Below, in pieces: positions 23,538-23,777 of a stretch of 23,777 nt of DNA. Source of the DNA: Pseudorhodobacter antarcticus (GTDB lineage: Bacteria; Pseudomonadota; Alphaproteobacteria; Rhodobacterales; Rhodobacteraceae); NCBI GenBank assembly GCA_945860375.1, contig CAMAQR010000053.1, forward strand, positions 1 through 23,777. The letters run 5' to 3'. The position numbers and the translations under genes are program-made. The stretch's first letter is position 1; each line of letters starts with the position of its first letter. Below the pieces are notes generated by a model. The model was not told where the DNA came from, ran no database searches, and saw only the letters and a list, made by a program, of their open reading frames with translations.

Positions 23538-23712
23538 GAGCGGATTTCCATTCTGCGAGGGGGTCTGTTTCTGTTGCGGCTTCGGTGTGCCAAAGCCTGA
23601 TGCTACCGTCGCTTGAAATTTCCGATCTGACAACGGGCAATCCTCCGGCAATGGCGCCCTTGACGGCGCGGGTCAGGTCGGATTGGCGAAAGTTGGCGCG
23701 GTCGCGGCTCAT
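23509..23712 (-). CDS. Small protein upstream of the integrase, function unknown
   Basis: The 67-residue product begins at ATG 23712, with GGAGG eight bases before it. It reads MSRDRANFRQSDLTRAVKGA, then a beta-strand-like middle (LPVVRSEISSDGSIRLW) and an Arg-rich tail (EWKSARENRAARRA). From memory, proteins of this pattern (RANFRQADLTRA) often precede integrases in Rhodobacterales prophages and islands. The position fits an excisionase or a helper of it, but I cannot assign a fold. Its end overlaps the integrase start by 29 bases, and its own start overlaps the previous stop (ATGA). Confidence 0.82.
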   Translation of the reverse strand: MSRDRANFRQSDLTRAVKGAIAGGLPVVRSEISSDGSIRLWHTEAATETDPLAEWKSARENRAARRA

Positions 23713-23777
23713 TCCCAAAACCTCCGTTTGATTCTATCGATCGTGTCCGCGTGCTGCTCGGCCATGCGAACAATCAG
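23709..23777 (-). CDS. C-terminal end of a gene upstream of the integrase operon (partial)
   Basis: A minus-strand frame is open from the window edge and ends in RMAEQHADTIDRIKRRFWE followed by TGA, which overlaps the ATG of the next gene as ATGA. Only 22 codons are visible, with an amphipathic helical look. The overlap argues that it is a real gene of the same operon. An in-frame ATG gives at least 18 residues, but the start probably lies outside. Function unknown. Confidence 0.6.
   Translation of the reverse strand: MIVRMAEQHADTIDRIKRRFWE

Noticed and set aside
23538..23651. Longer integrase start at ATG 23651
   Set aside because: The extra 38 residues lack integrase resemblance and lie in another frame of the well-supported 67-residue gene.
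1..23777. CRISPR array, toxin-antitoxin pair or classical phage-defence operon
   Set aside because: No regularly spaced repeats and no recognised defence proteins; the accessory parts hold recombination, surface and decayed genes only.

Overview
The window looks like a chromosomal segment of a Rhodobacterales alphaproteobacterium (Rhodobacteraceae/Roseobacteraceae type). Supporting signs are the GC-rich coding sequence, an NAD(P)/FAD-oxidoreductase–SelD fusion, a sigma-54 with a short region II, a Pro/Ala-rich C-terminal tail on peptidyl-tRNA hydrolase, a consensus CtrA box, and the protein families themselves. I could not run database searches; product calls come from recognised motifs and family resemblance.

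Layout. (1) 1-1571: edge of a mobile element, with the C-terminal part of a large serine recombinase and an overlapping small HTH-type partner gene. (2) 1572-5114: an AT-richer accessory stretch with an outer-membrane beta-barrel protein, a TPR-sulfotransferase, a freshly decayed small exported protein (ATT in place of its start codon plus an internal TAG), and about 580 bases without a convincing gene. (3) 5115-5543: tRNA-Ser(GCT) with its own promoter and terminator, a perfect CtrA box, and a series of hairpins downstream of ychF. (4) 5550-15008: housekeeping and metabolic genes, namely ychF, a decayed VOC/PhnB-like pseudogene, an OpgB-like membrane phosphotransferase, trpA, an FMN-dependent 2-hydroxyacid dehydrogenase (lldD-like) behind an unusually structured leader, an MFS transporter, rplY, a 33-bp perfect inverted repeat, a glycosyltransferase and pth. 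(5) 15113-18544: the tRNA 2-selenouridine module. mnmH/selU and an oxidoreductase-SelD fusion converge on a gap rich in inverted repeats. SelD makes selenophosphate and MnmH uses it on tRNA wobble 2-thiouridine. (6) 18638-22175: a stand-alone rpoN and an orphan HyuA-type hydantoinase/oxoprolinase. (7) 22325-23777: tRNA-Met(CAT) with its promoter, followed by an integrated element whose tyrosine integrase points at the tRNA, preceded by a small gene and the end of another gene in one overlapping minus-strand operon.

The core chromosome here is thus bordered by two unrelated integration systems, serine recombinase on the left and tyrosine integrase at tRNA-Met on the right, with two decayed genes between. 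I see no CRISPR array, rRNA gene or complete insertion sequence. The least explained signals are the lldD leader, the mnmH/selD inter-gene element, the 33-bp palindrome beyond rplY, and the ATT/TAG gene at 4183-4536.
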